Shown here: piece after piece, positions 1 through 10,100 of the stretch
Position numbering within the stretch: the stretch's first letter is position 1
How the letters are laid out: each line of letters begins with the position of its first letter
NCBI GenBank assembly: GCA_943737045.1
Contig: CALSFV010000002.1
Span: 992,001 to 1,056,000 of the forward strand
Length of the DNA stretch: 64,000 nucleotides
Source of the DNA: Parapristionchus giblindavisi
Taxonomy: Eukaryota > Nematoda > Chromadorea > Rhabditida > Diplogasteridae
Direction: 5' to 3'
Program-made: the position numbers and the translations under genes
Notes under the pieces: model-generated
Told to the model about the DNA's origin: nothing
What the model saw: only the letters and a program-made list of their open reading frames with translations
The model's database searches: none

Positions 1-1
1 G

Positions 2-148
2 TATACCATCGCTGATATTCCAAATAACACCGGTGTTCGGAACGATGGCGTAAATTCTGTTCGTCTTCCAACCAGTGGCGAGTATGTGTGTGTCGGGCAC
101 GATATGGCAAGTGCTCGCCATAACTCTGGAGAGGTTATTTTGCAATGA
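2..148 (+). CDS. 3' end of an unidentified reading frame (partial)
   Basis: An open frame enters from the left edge and runs 48 codons to a TGA at 146-148. It has balanced composition, with segments such as NDGVNSVRLPTSGEYVCVGHD. Codon use is GC-richer than the AT-rich sequence immediately after the stop, which suggests real coding sequence. I do not recognise the family. It may be the tail of a transposon gene, since the next recognisable gene is a tyrosine recombinase on the opposite strand. No start codon or domain can be assessed because the rest lies outside the window. It could also be a chance open frame. Confidence 0.35.
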   Translation, partial: YTIADIPNNTGVRNDGVNSVRLPTSGEYVCVGHDMASARHNSGEVILQ

Positions 149-150
149 TA

Positions 151-196
151 TTATAATTTACAATTTATAATTTATAATTTATAATTTATAATTTTT
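151..196. repeat. AT-rich minisatellite, 7-bp unit
   Basis: About five tandem copies of TATAATT follow directly after the stop of the partial reading frame. The sequence from 197 to 569 holds no gene I can support; it contains a C-rich duplication (TTCCGGCCC twice near 250-270). Confidence 0.8.
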
Positions 197-569
197 ATCT
201 TTTATTTTTGCTACTTTTATTCACTGTCTTAAATTTTAATTATGTGGAGATTCCGGCCCTTTCCGGCCCCCGTTAATTCTAATTATGTGTAATCAATGAC
301 TAGAACAAAACCTTGATGCGAGAATAATCGACGTTTATGCCTCCCGTCTACAGTCATTTCAATCCTTTCGCCGTACGGCATAAATCTGTTTTCATTCATT
401 GAAACAGGGATCGGCAGCGTTTATCTTGGTGTAACGTGCAATCAACAACAACGAATAACATGACGAATAACAGTAAACACAACGGTAATTATGGAGAGAC
501 GAAGGTATATAGAAGGTGATAGCAGCTGGGCTGCACCATGGCACAGCGTTCTCATGACTTTCAAAGCAA

Positions 570-600
570 GAACGACCGCTCAACATACAAACTCTCTCGA
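570..600 (+). repeat. Direct repeat copy 1 flanking the recombinase gene
   Basis: A block starting GAACGACCGCTCAACA and ending AAACTCTCTC recurs at 2388-2417 in the same orientation with two or three differences. The two copies bracket the tyrosine-recombinase remnant about 1.8 kb apart, so they may be element-end repeats, as many tyrosine-recombinase retroelements carry direct or split direct repeats. They could equally be unrelated dispersed repeats. Confidence 0.5.
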
Positions 601-857
601 ATACAATGGTCTCTCCTTTGTCTTGCTTTGGAAGAAAAATGGCTTGGACCAGAATACTGTGATGGGCGAGAAGACGTGGTGATAACCACGAAGGAGAGAC
701 CTCGTTGAGAGCGAAATGAAAAGGGGAAATTATTAACTTATGAGACATAATAAATTAACTACTAATGAATTACCTATACAGTTATGGTACAGAATTGATA
801 CAGTATGAACGAGAGATAGCAACGGGAACGAATAAAAATGTGAAAGTGATGACAACC

Positions 858-1883
858 TTAGAGAGTTAGACCCTGATCATCCCCTAATGGTTCCACCCGA
901 ATGTAGGGGCTCATACCACCGGTTGACTTCCATCTTCCTCTTCTCTGAACCTGCTGCAGTGAGGCTCCTGCCTTTAGGGAAAGAGTGGTTCCCGCCACTC
1001 TCAAGGAGTGAGGGGTGAAAGATGGAAGCTCCAGCTGCTTGGTGACTCTCGCGATCTCACTCCTCATCGTCGACGCTGTGATTGCATCTTCCGATGTGAA
1101 CGATGCGAAGAGGGGGCGCGACTCCGGTTTGGGTGGCCCTTGCATCAGCCGGAACTTCTCGAGGACCTCGAGAGCGGCTCCTCCTCTGGCTAGGGTGAAT
1201 GGCGTAGAACGTCCCTCCGCTTCTTGGTCGTTCTTCGCCCTTGCCACGAAGACCGAGAAATGAACCGTGTCCGATTCCTGAACCAAAGATGAATCAATAT
1301 CCACTATCGCCCGAGGGCCCCTTCCCTGTCCATTCTAAGCTACGCTAACGTACCTCCTTAGTGACCTTGAGATCACTCCATCTCAATGCGAGGACTTCCG
1401 ATATCCTCATCAGTGCTCCAACGCTCAGCACCATCCACGCACCGAATCTCGTGTCCGCCCTCTCCCTGCTCTGTGCACAGAACTCCACGATCTTAGTCAG
1501 GTGATCTTCTGGTATGTTCGGAGTCCGTTTCGGTGGCTTGGCTCTCTTGGCCATCTTGGCAAGGGATGCGATGATCTCGTCCGAATTCGCGTCCAGGGCT
1601 CCTCGTCCAACCGCGAACTCGAACGCGGCCTTGGCCGTAGCCACCGCACTGGCGCCCGCTCCTTCCGCCGCCTTCGCAATCGTGTAGACCAATAATGAAG
1701 TGGGCCTCTCCGGCTTCAGACATCGTGAAGGTTCTCCTGGCTTCTTCACTCCTGACATAGGCCTTGAGAGTCGCCTCCGCGACCGAACTCCGCGCGGCCT
1801 TCTCCAGCGTCTCCACCAGATCGAATCGTCCCATCCTCCGGAAGGCCTCCTCCACCAACTCGAACATCCTCGCCTTCTCACCT
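858..1883 (-). pseudogene. Tyrosine recombinase of a DIRS/Ngaro- or Crypton-like element, frameshifted
   Basis: Read on the minus strand, this encodes a phage-integrase-fold (tyrosine) recombinase of the kind used by DIRS, PAT and Ngaro retroelements and by Cryptons for DNA integration. An N-terminal core-binding-like segment (1883 to about 1710, with TLKAYVRSEEARRTF) leads into LLVYTIAKAAEGAG in another frame, so there is a single-base frameshift near 1700-1710. The catalytic part is complete: first Arg in ALMRISEVLALRW, the H-x-x-R box in TPHSLRVAGTT, the second basic/aromatic position in RRGRWKS and the Tyr nucleophile in SPYIRV, ending at TAA at 858. A 28-nt GT...AG segment (1326-1353) breaks the frame between VTKE and GRGPRA; removing it restores the frame. 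An acceptor-like TATTTACAG precedes 1883, so an upstream exon may be missing. No reverse transcriptase is seen nearby, so which recombinase-element class this is remains open. Confidence 0.75.
1326..1353 (-). other. 28-nt intron-like interruption in the recombinase gene
   Basis: On the minus strand it begins GTACGT and ends GACAG, contains an in-frame TAG, and its removal joins two conserved recombinase blocks in frame. It is either an extremely short intron or a small insertion in a dead copy. Confidence 0.45.
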
Positions 1884-2387
1884 GTAAATAGACTCTGTTA
1901 CTATATCGTGAACCTCTCCCTTGTGTTCCTTTGAGGGTGGGTGGGCGGTCCACGTTACACCAACGAAAACAGCCTAGAATAACGAAAACACTCGAAGCGG
2001 GCCTACTTCCTACTCCCATACACTTTTCATACACTTACACGCAAATATTCATAATTACCGTACTTTCCCTCGTTCGCGCCGCCGATCTCTGTTTCTTTGC
2101 ATGAAAACACTATTTCATCGCATGTCTTCCGTCTCTTTCATCTTATTTTTCGCAATTTCATGAGAGGTTACATCTTCCTTAATGTCACAATCCTAGCTAA
2201 TTTAACTCTCCGTTTTGGCGCTCCTCTCTCACAGACAATAAAAATGATAGAGTGTGGTCAGAGCGGTGAGTCTCAAATGATCTCGGGGTATGGCTTTAAT
2301 GGTGAGATTACCAGCATCGATGAGGATACGGTGAAAGTTGGTATGAGGTCCATCATTCTCTCAATCGTCTCTTGCTGTTGACAGCCC

Positions 2388-2417
2388 GAACGACCGCTCA
2401 ACACAAAAACTCTCTCA
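2388..2417 (+). repeat. Direct repeat copy 2 flanking the recombinase gene
   Basis: Second copy of the block at 570-600, same orientation. The stretch 1884-2387 between the recombinase remnant and this repeat holds nothing else I can name. Confidence 0.5.
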
Positions 2418-2535
2418 AAAATTTTAACCGATGCTTCAATGAAAATAAATGAGTATAACTCGAGTGCATGATTTTGCAGGTATTTATCAATCAATATTTA
2501 TCAGGCGCACACTGTGGTGTGCTGGGATATGGTTG

Positions 2536-2730
2536 GGCACTACTCCAGAAGCCCAGATTTAGGTTAGAGCCTTTGAGCAGATTTAGGTAGTCAGAATGCT
2601 CAGGTAACTTGAACAACCTGATTTTATGGATTGTTAGGGCTAAACTAGATTGTCTAGTGACTTATCTTTGGTCTAGTTGGACCCTAGCTACGCCCACTTA
2701 TACTCCGATCTGGGCTTCTGGAGTAGTGCC
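2536..2730. mobile_element. Small inverted-repeat element (MITE-like), 195 bp
   Basis: Perfect 23-bp terminal inverted repeats: GGCACTACTCCAGAAGCCCA... at 2536-2558 and its reverse complement ending ...AGTAGTGCC at 2708-2730. There is no coding capacity inside and no clear target-site duplication in the flanks, so the superfamily is undetermined. Confidence 0.75.
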
Positions 2731-3432
2731 ATCTCGCCAACGAGTAGGGGGCTTTCCAACAGGTCTTCGAGAAGCATATTGATAGGGTGGTGACAATTTT
2801 AGCCACCAATTGAATACCCTATCAAATTGCACGAATTAATGACTTTATTTGTCTGGTTTTCAAAGAAAAGTCTTGCCCCAGAATTCTGTGTAGCAGTCAC
2901 TTCTAACAATAAAGCACGGACAGAAGAATTCGGCTCGTCCTTCAGAGAGGATGCGGCAGAACACCCTACTTGTATTTGTTTTCCGCCACTGTCACCACAT
3001 AAATAAATATTATTATTATTCAGAACCACGGAGACGATCTTTGATCTCCTCACATCATATGTGTTTGTTCAGCAAATTGGTCTAACATATTTTTATGAAC
3101 AAGACAATTCTGGGGAGCTTCTGGCGATTCTGAGCAATTCAATTCTGCAATTCTGAGCAATTCCGGCGAGGCGGAGAGCGGGCGAGACAATCTTTCGAGA
3201 GCGTACTTTAAGGAATTGAGTGTGGTTTCATAATTTGGAAAAAAATGTGAATCGAAAATACTCAGTATGGGTGGATATGTTAGAACTATTGAACGAATGC
3301 ATGAGAGATAAAGAGCCTACAACGACCACCTGTGAGAAGTATGTTTCCCGAGCGCAAACGCCCAAGTGATTCTAAGCAATGCTTTGACCAATGCGTTGAT
3401 TGTCTTCCTCATAAAGATAATAAATAAAGACA
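2731..3432. other. Intergenic stretch without a supportable gene
   Basis: It contains an (ATT)n run near 3005-3020 next to GACGATCTTTGATCT-like sequence, which could be the tail of an old LINE read on the minus strand. A short minus-strand open frame at 2799-3053 has no family resemblance I recognise. Confidence 0.4.
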
Positions 3433-3843
3433 TCATAGAATGCATAGAACCAACTCTTCAGTAGGTTGCAACAATGCTTCCTTAATTGGCATGAAACAGC
3501 CTACAAAATCGGTGTTGATGAGATTTTCCTCGAATAACTGGAAAATGCGAAAATGGGTTGTCATAGCTATTCGATGATGCAGGAATTTTTTATTCTCCTT
3601 TCCGAGAGCATCATTTTCCTTTTTTTTCAAATTGTCGATTGGACCATATTGAAGGCAGATACGATCCAAATAAATGTTGAGGCGAAAAAAATGGCAAAGT
3701 CCCATGGCCTCTACTAAACAGTATTGGAGGACACTTTTTTCTTCAAAAAATATTTGTTTTCGCGTTTTTCGTCCTGAAGACGAGTTTGCATAATGAACAA
3801 CTTTTTCGAGCATTATAATACGGTTCGAATGACACCTGTCAGC
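3433..3843 (-). CDS. Candidate terminal exon of an unidentified protein
   Basis: On the minus strand a good acceptor (TTCTTTGTACAG) ends at 3844 and is followed by 136 open codons to a stop at 3433. The length is notable in DNA this AT-rich, and the composition is protein-like, with charged and aromatic residues (e.g. NIYLDRICLQYGPID, LFEENLINTDFVGC). I recognise no domain. There is no AATAAA signal close downstream and I could not identify a preceding exon, so it may be a transposon fragment or chance. Confidence 0.3.
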   Translation of the reverse strand, partial: ADRCHSNRIIMLEKVVHYANSSSGRKTRKQIFFEEKSVLQYCLVEAMGLCHFFRLNIYLDRICLQYGPIDNLKKKENDALGKENKKFLHHRIAMTTHFRIFQLFEENLINTDFVGCFMPIKEALLQPTEELVLCIL

Positions 3844-4482
3844 TCGCTGTACAAAGAAAATGAATCGAGTTATGATCATTTTCAGGGTAGATCACAAAAA
3901 ATCGATAATTTGCAATTTTCGCCAAATCAAGTGGCTCCTCATCACCTCCAACCACAACCCACTGACCGACTTTCTTCGAAATCGGAGAACTCTTCTCACT
4001 TCATCTCGCCAACGTAGAGGAGGTTGTCTAATCGTGGTGAGAGTCCCTACGAGATAAACGCGTATATTAACAAAGGTTGCTTTCCCTTTAACAGTCATTG
4101 ACAATTTGTTCATGGAATGATCTAACAGTCAGGTGCCGAAACAGAAATCGATCTGATGCGGTGTCGGGGATTACAAAATATTCAATTGATTCATTGCAAT
4201 TCAATTAAGTTAATAATTAATAATTATAAAATTTGGTTGCCTTAATGTACGAATTTTCGAGTACGAGACTCACCGTGTGGTCTCTAGCGACAAGTGAGCT
4301 TTGAGTAAGTGAGTTGTCATAGCGTATCAGTTTACGGAGTAAGCGTGTATACCAGGGCTGATAAAATATTTTTCGTTGATGTCTGCGTGAAATGCCATGT
4401 GAAATGAAGGTGGAATACAACCTATGATGAATATAAACCCATTTTCATCCGTGCACTTATGGCCTGATTTGGTAACATTGAT

Positions 4483-4555
4483 TGACTGATTGAAATGTCA
4501 TTTGTCATTGAAATTGTCATTGAAATTTTCATTGAAATGTCGTTTTTCATTTGTC
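4483..4555. repeat. Degenerate minisatellite of ATTGAAATGTC-like units
   Basis: Five to six imperfect tandem copies of an 11-13 bp unit (CATTGAAATGTC, CATTGAAATTGT and so on). The flanks 3844-4482 and 4556-5100 show no gene. Confidence 0.65.
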
Positions 4556-5100
4556 ATCAAAATTAACACGGAAAGTTGTAGAATACAGTTGCAATACATT
4601 AAATTGTAAATCTTTATTTTTTCATCGATGGACTCAATCCATACTACAACTTCTACTTCTTGAAAGGCACGTCGTTTTTCTGAAACATATCGTACATTTA
4701 TTTGTTCAGTTCATAAAGTCATCAATATTTTGCTGAATATAAAGGGAAAAATGTTTTTTCTCATTTAATTTCTCACAGGTTTAGTTTTTTGGCAGAGGAA
4801 AACAGATAAATAGATACAAAAGGCAAAACTGTTCACTAATTTAAAATTTAAAATTTTTCTTTCAGTCACTGGAACTCTTTCTACGTCCGAAATAAAGTTC
4901 ACGGCCTGCGTGTTCTTTCTGTCAAAATAAAATTGCGAAGAAAGTTCGAAGTTCGAAACTTTCCGTGGAACTTCTATCATAAAGTCTCTCTAAATCTCTC
5001 AAAATAAGCGCTTTCTCGCAGTCGCTCTCGCAAGTTTCGAAGAAAAGTTGCGGCGAAAGGATGCGATGAAAGTTGCGAAGATTGTGTGAGGTTGGTTAGT

Positions 5101-5176
5101 GCAAAGCCCCGTTTACTTTTCAGATCTTTTTCAAATGTGCATTTGAAAAGGATCTGAAAAGTAAATGGGGCTTTGC
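5101..5176. other. 37-bp-stem hairpin (miRNA-like or tiny foldback element)
   Basis: Positions 5101-5137 and 5140-5176 are reverse complements over 37 nt with two differences, and both differences are compatible with G:U pairing in plus-strand RNA. The loop is formally two bases. This could be a small-RNA precursor or a minimal palindromic transposon relic. Confidence 0.7.
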
Positions 5177-6246
5177 ATAAAGTTGCGACGAAAATAGTGA
5201 TTGTGCGACGGTTAAATTGTTAATACTAAACTCCCTATGAGTGTGTGTGAGTTGAATATATTATTAATAATTTTTAAGAAAAGACTTATTATTTATACAA
5301 AAACTCGAAAAGAAATCGTCTGCGCGCACACGCACTTTCATTCGAACTCTAGCTAGAAGTGGCGGGGGCAACCATTACCAAACCCGGCCGAGGTTTGCCG
5401 AAGGCATTCGTACAAGTATGTAAGCCCCTTGTCTGTATGAGGGGCAGGTGAACTTTTGGATAATAATGAAAATAATAATAATAACTAATAGTTATGTACA
5501 TCCATTATAATAAAGATTTCTTCCGTTACCTTCGTGTTATCAGCAATGTTGTCTACATGATAGAAAAGATGAGGCGAAGCTAATATTACATATATATTAC
5601 ACTACGTTGCGTGTGGATACCAGTATGTAGGACTTTTCTAAAGATAGAGAACACTTATATCACACTATCTGAGAAAATTCAACAACTGAATTTTTTTTTG
5701 GTATCGACGAAAAATGGATTTTTCTGTTTTATGTATGATAATTACAGGCTCCATGAGTGTAGTTCACTGGTGCTTGGAAATTCCTTCCAATTGAAAATTC
5801 GCTTCAGGGGGTGACCACACAACGATTTGGAGCCTTTTCCTAAAAGGTTTATTTCGAATCCAATCGATTCGGGAGTGGGTGTAGTCGACTCCTTGGCTAA
5901 TTCTAAGAAACTATTGTCAAGGAAAGTTTTTTGATCAAAGGTCAACGAAGGCTGGAAATGGGAATTTTCGAAAAAAATTTTACATTAAATTAATTCTCAC
6001 TATTTTCCCATAGCCCAGGTAAATTTTTTATTTGCTCAATATCTTCTACATATTATATTACACCTTCAGTTTAAAATTGATAATTTTTTAAAAATACTAA
6101 AATTGTGAACGAATCAGTTTTGTAACGAATTTGTGAATTATGGTGTGCTCCTACAGTAATCCCTCATAAGTTAATTTGGTTTTTTCGCTAGTTTTAAGCA
6201 TATTTTCAGCGGTTTTCTTTACAATGTTAGAGGTATATGATTATTC
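5177..6246. other. Non-coding stretch, possible LINE 3' relic at 5330-5490
   Basis: The local GC-rich piece near 5350-5450 (with AAGCCCC and GAGGGGCAGG) leads into an (AAT)n run at 5466-5482, an arrangement typical of the 3' end of a non-LTR retrotransposon on the plus strand. No reverse-transcriptase residues precede it. The rest of the interval shows nothing I can name. Confidence 0.25.
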
Positions 6247-6503
6247 TACACCATCGGAGTGCAACTGCACGGTATATCTGGTGATTACATTACTGATCGT
6301 ACTTGTACTGTAAATTTTATTCACTTTCGTATCCGAGCCAGCTTGCGAAGTAGTTACCATACTCATGCCGTTCCGTACTCTTTCTTCTCGGTTTTATAGA
6401 CTGATCAGAGAATTAGAGAGAGCACGTAAATTACAGTACACGTACAGTAAAAGTACGATTAGCAATGTAATCACCAGATATACTGTGCAGTGGCACTCCG
6501 ATG
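6247..6503. repeat. Imperfect inverted repeat
   Basis: The arm at 6247-6320 (CACCATCGGAGTGC, GTATATCTGGTGATTACATT) is mirrored at 6435-6503 (AATGTAATCACCAGATATAC, GCACTCCGATGGTG). The spacer is about 115 bp. It sits directly against the element end starting near 6504. Confidence 0.7.
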
Positions 6504-6755
6504 GTGCGTATAGCCAGTTTTTTTGTCTATTTACTCTTATAATTAATCGACACTAACATTGGTCCCAGGTCGATCCATTTTTTTTCGGTGAAAATCGAGT
6601 TTTCAAAATTAGAAAACCCGCCACATCTGTATTTCAAGGAACCAGCCCAAATGAATACCTATTTTGTGATGGGGGCCCATATCCATAAAACAATTTTGGG
6701 CCAAGTCGGTGAGGTCGATGTCCGGCACTTCCTGGAATCTCACTGAGCCGGTGTC
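6504..6755. mobile_element. Detached end of the TTAA-flanked palindromic family
   Basis: Homologous to the terminal arms of the elements at 55549-57321 and 59866-61352: shared blocks include AACCCGCCACATCTGT, AAATGAATACC and the terminus GAGCCGGTGTC directly followed by TTAA. It matches the left-end type seen at 55549 (inverted), with the GTGCCGGACATCG-like subterminus. The opposite terminus is absent, so this is a truncated or recombined copy. Confidence 0.75.
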
Positions 6756-6759
6756 TTAA

Positions 6760-7006
6760 TGACTAAAGAAACCGAAACAAAATTTTTATTAATGAGAAAA
6801 AACAATTAAAAGGCAAATCACACAGGTCCGAAAACGATGGGTACGGTAAATTTTAAATTAGGTCTTACAGCGACCGTGCGATCGATATGCAAATAATACA
6901 GTATACGTTTCCAATAAATTAATAGTCACCATTTTCGGACCAGTGTGATTTGCCTTTTAATTGTTTTTTCTCATTAATAAAAATTTTGTTTCGGTTTCTT
7001 TAGTCA
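6760..7006. mobile_element. MITE with about 75-80-bp TIRs and TTAA target duplication
   Basis: It starts TGACTAAAGAAACCGAAAC and ends with the reverse complement ...GGTTTCTTTAGTCA. The inverted arms extend through AAGGCAAATCACAC near 6830 and 6940. It is flanked by TTAA at 6756-6759 and 7007-7010, pointing to a piggyBac-type target preference. It is non-coding (247 bp). Confidence 0.88.
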
Positions 7007-7149
7007 TTAAAAGAACTTTTTATCACGGAAACTCGCCATTAAAACTTTGAGAATTCAAAAATATTCATACGCAAAGGAAATAAATGATGCGTCCAAATGC
7101 GCCCCGCAGCGGAGCGCAGCACAGAATGTGTACAAAACACGACCGGGCT

Positions 7150-10100
7150 GTACTGTATTGCAGATCGACATGACCTGAAGTGTCTCTCATTCAGAATTTT
7201 TTCCTCTTTCACATAGTATATCACTCGCTGAGTATCATTGACAATTTGACTTGTAATGAACTGTTTTGTACCAGAAACAGAGAGTACTGAAAGATAAATT
7301 TACATATTGGCCGTACTGACCACTTTGAAATAGTTTATCTTATTCAGAATTTTTCGCTCTTCCATTTGGTATATGACACGATAGGTTTCATTTTCATTTT
7401 CAAATTTCTCAAGTTATCTTGATCATATCAGAGTAAAAGCTACTTTTGTACTTCGATCATTATAGCAGCAGTAAAATATTACAGATCGACATGACCTGAA
7501 GTGTGTCTCATTCAGAATTTTTTCCTCTTTCACATACTATATCACTTGCTGAGTATCATTGACAATTTGACTTGTAACGAATTGTTTTGTACCAAAAACA
7601 GAGAGTACTGAACGATAAATTTACATATTGGCCGTACTGACCACTTTGAAATAGTTTATCTTATTCAGAATTTTTCGCTCTTTCATTTGGTATATGACAC
7701 GATAGGTTTCATTTTCATTTTCAAATTTCTCAAGTTATCTTGATCATATCAGAGTAAAAGCTACTTTTGTACTTCGATCATTATAACAGCAGTAAAATAT
7801 TACAGATTGACAAGACCTGAATTGTGTCTCATTCAGAATTTTTTCCTCTTTCACATAGTATATCACTCGCTGAGTATCATTGCCAATTTGACATGTAACG
7901 AACTGTTTTGTACCAGAAACAGAGAGTACTGAAGGATAAATTTACATATTGGCCGTACTGACCACTTTGAAATAGTTTATCTTATTCAGAATTTTTCGCT
8001 CTTTCATTTGGTATATGACACGATAGGTTTCATTTTCATTTTCACATTTCTCAAGTTATCTTGATCATATCAGAGTAAAAGCTACTTTTGTACTTCGATC
8101 ATTATAGCAGCAGTAAAATATTACAGATTGACATGACCTGAAGTGTGTCTCATTCAGAATTTTTTCCTCTTTCACATAGTATATCACTCGCTGAGTATCA
8201 TTGCCAATTTGACATGTAACGAACTGTTTTGTACCAGAAACAGAGAGTACTGAAGGATAAATTTACATATTGGCCGTACTGACCACTTTGAAATAGTTTA
8301 TCTTATTCAGAATTTTTCGCTCTTTCATTTGGTATATGACACGATAGGTTTCATTTTCATTTTCACATTTCTCAAGTTATCTTGATCATATCAGAGTAAA
8401 AGCTACTTTTGTACTTCGATCATTATAGCAGCAGTAAAATATTACAGATTGACATGACCTGAAGTGTGTCTCATTCAGAATTTTTTCCTCTTTCACATAG
8501 TATATCACTCGCTGAGTATCATTGCCAATTTGACTTGTAACGAACTGTTTTGTACCAAAAACAGAGAGTACTGAAAGATAAATTTACATATTGGCCGTAC
8601 TGACCACTTTGAAATAGTTTATCTTATTCAGAATTTTTCGCTCTTTCATTTGGTATATGACACGATAGGTTTCATTTTCATTTTCACATTTCTCAAGTTA
8701 TCTTGATCATATCATAGTAAAAGCTACTTTTGTACTTCGATCATTATAACAGCAGTAAAATATTACAGATTGACATGACCTGAAGTGTGTCTCATTCAGA
8801 ATTTTTTTCTCTTTCACATAGTATATCACTCGCTGAGAATCATTGGCAATTTGACTTGTAACGAACTGTTTTGTACCAAAAACAGAGAGTACTGAAGGAT
8901 AAATTTACATATTGGCCGTACTGACCACTTTGAAATAGTTTATCTTATTCAGAATTTTTCGCTCTTTCATTTGGTATATGACACGATAGGTTTCATTTTC
9001 ATTTTCACATTTCTCAAGTTATCTTGATCATATCAGAGTAAAAGCTACTTTTGTACTTCGATCATTATAGCAGCAGTAAAATATTACAGATTGACATGAC
9101 CTGAAGTGTGTCTCATTCAGAATTTTTTCCTCTTTCACATAGTATATCACTCGCTGAGTATCATTGCCAATTTGACTTGTAACGAACTGTTTTGTACCAA
9201 AAACAGAGAGTACTGAAAGATAAATTTACATATTGGCCGTACTGACCACTTTGAAATAGTTTATCTTATTCAGAATTTTTCGCTCTTTCATTTGGTATAT
9301 GACACGATAGGTTTCATTTTCATTTTCACATTTCTCAAGTTATCTTGATCATATCAGAGTAAAAGCTACTTTTGTACTTCGATCATTATAGCAGCAGTAA
9401 AATATTACAGATTGACATGACCTGAAGTGTGTCTCATTCAGAATTTTTTCCTCTTTCACATAGTATATCACTCGCTGAGTATCATTGCCAATTTGACATG
9501 TAACGAACTGTTTTGTACCAGAAACAGAGAGTACTGAAGGATAAATTTACATATTGGCCGTACTGACCACTTTGAAATAGTTTATCTTATTCAGAATTTT
9601 TCGCTCTTTCATTTGGTATATGACACGATAGGTTTCATTTTCATTTTCACATTTCTCAAGTTATCTTGATCATATCAGAGTAAAAGCTACTTTTGTACTT
9701 CGATCATTATAGCAGCAGTAAAATATTACAGATTGACATGACCTGAAGTGTGTCTCATTCAGAATTTTTTCCTCTTTCACATAGTATATCACTCGCTGAG
9801 TATCATTGCCAATTTGACTTGTAACGAACTGTTTTGTACCAAAAACAGAGAGTACTGAAAGATAAATTTACATATTGGCCGTACTGACCACTTTGAAATA
9901 GTTTATCTTATTCAGAATTTTTCGCTCTTTCATTTGGTATATGACACGATAGGTTTCATTTTCATTTTCACATTTCTCAAGTTATCTTGATCATATCATA
10001 GTAAAAGCTACTTTTGTACTTCGATCATTATAACAGCAGTAAAATATTACAGATTGACATGACCTGAAGTGTGTCTCATTCAGAATTTTTTTCTCTTTCA

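Noticed and set aside
392..748. 118-codon minus-strand open frame
   Set aside because: No recognisable domain. Part of its sequence comes from the 30-bp direct repeat also present at 2388-2417, where a second, otherwise unrelated frame shows the same peptide.
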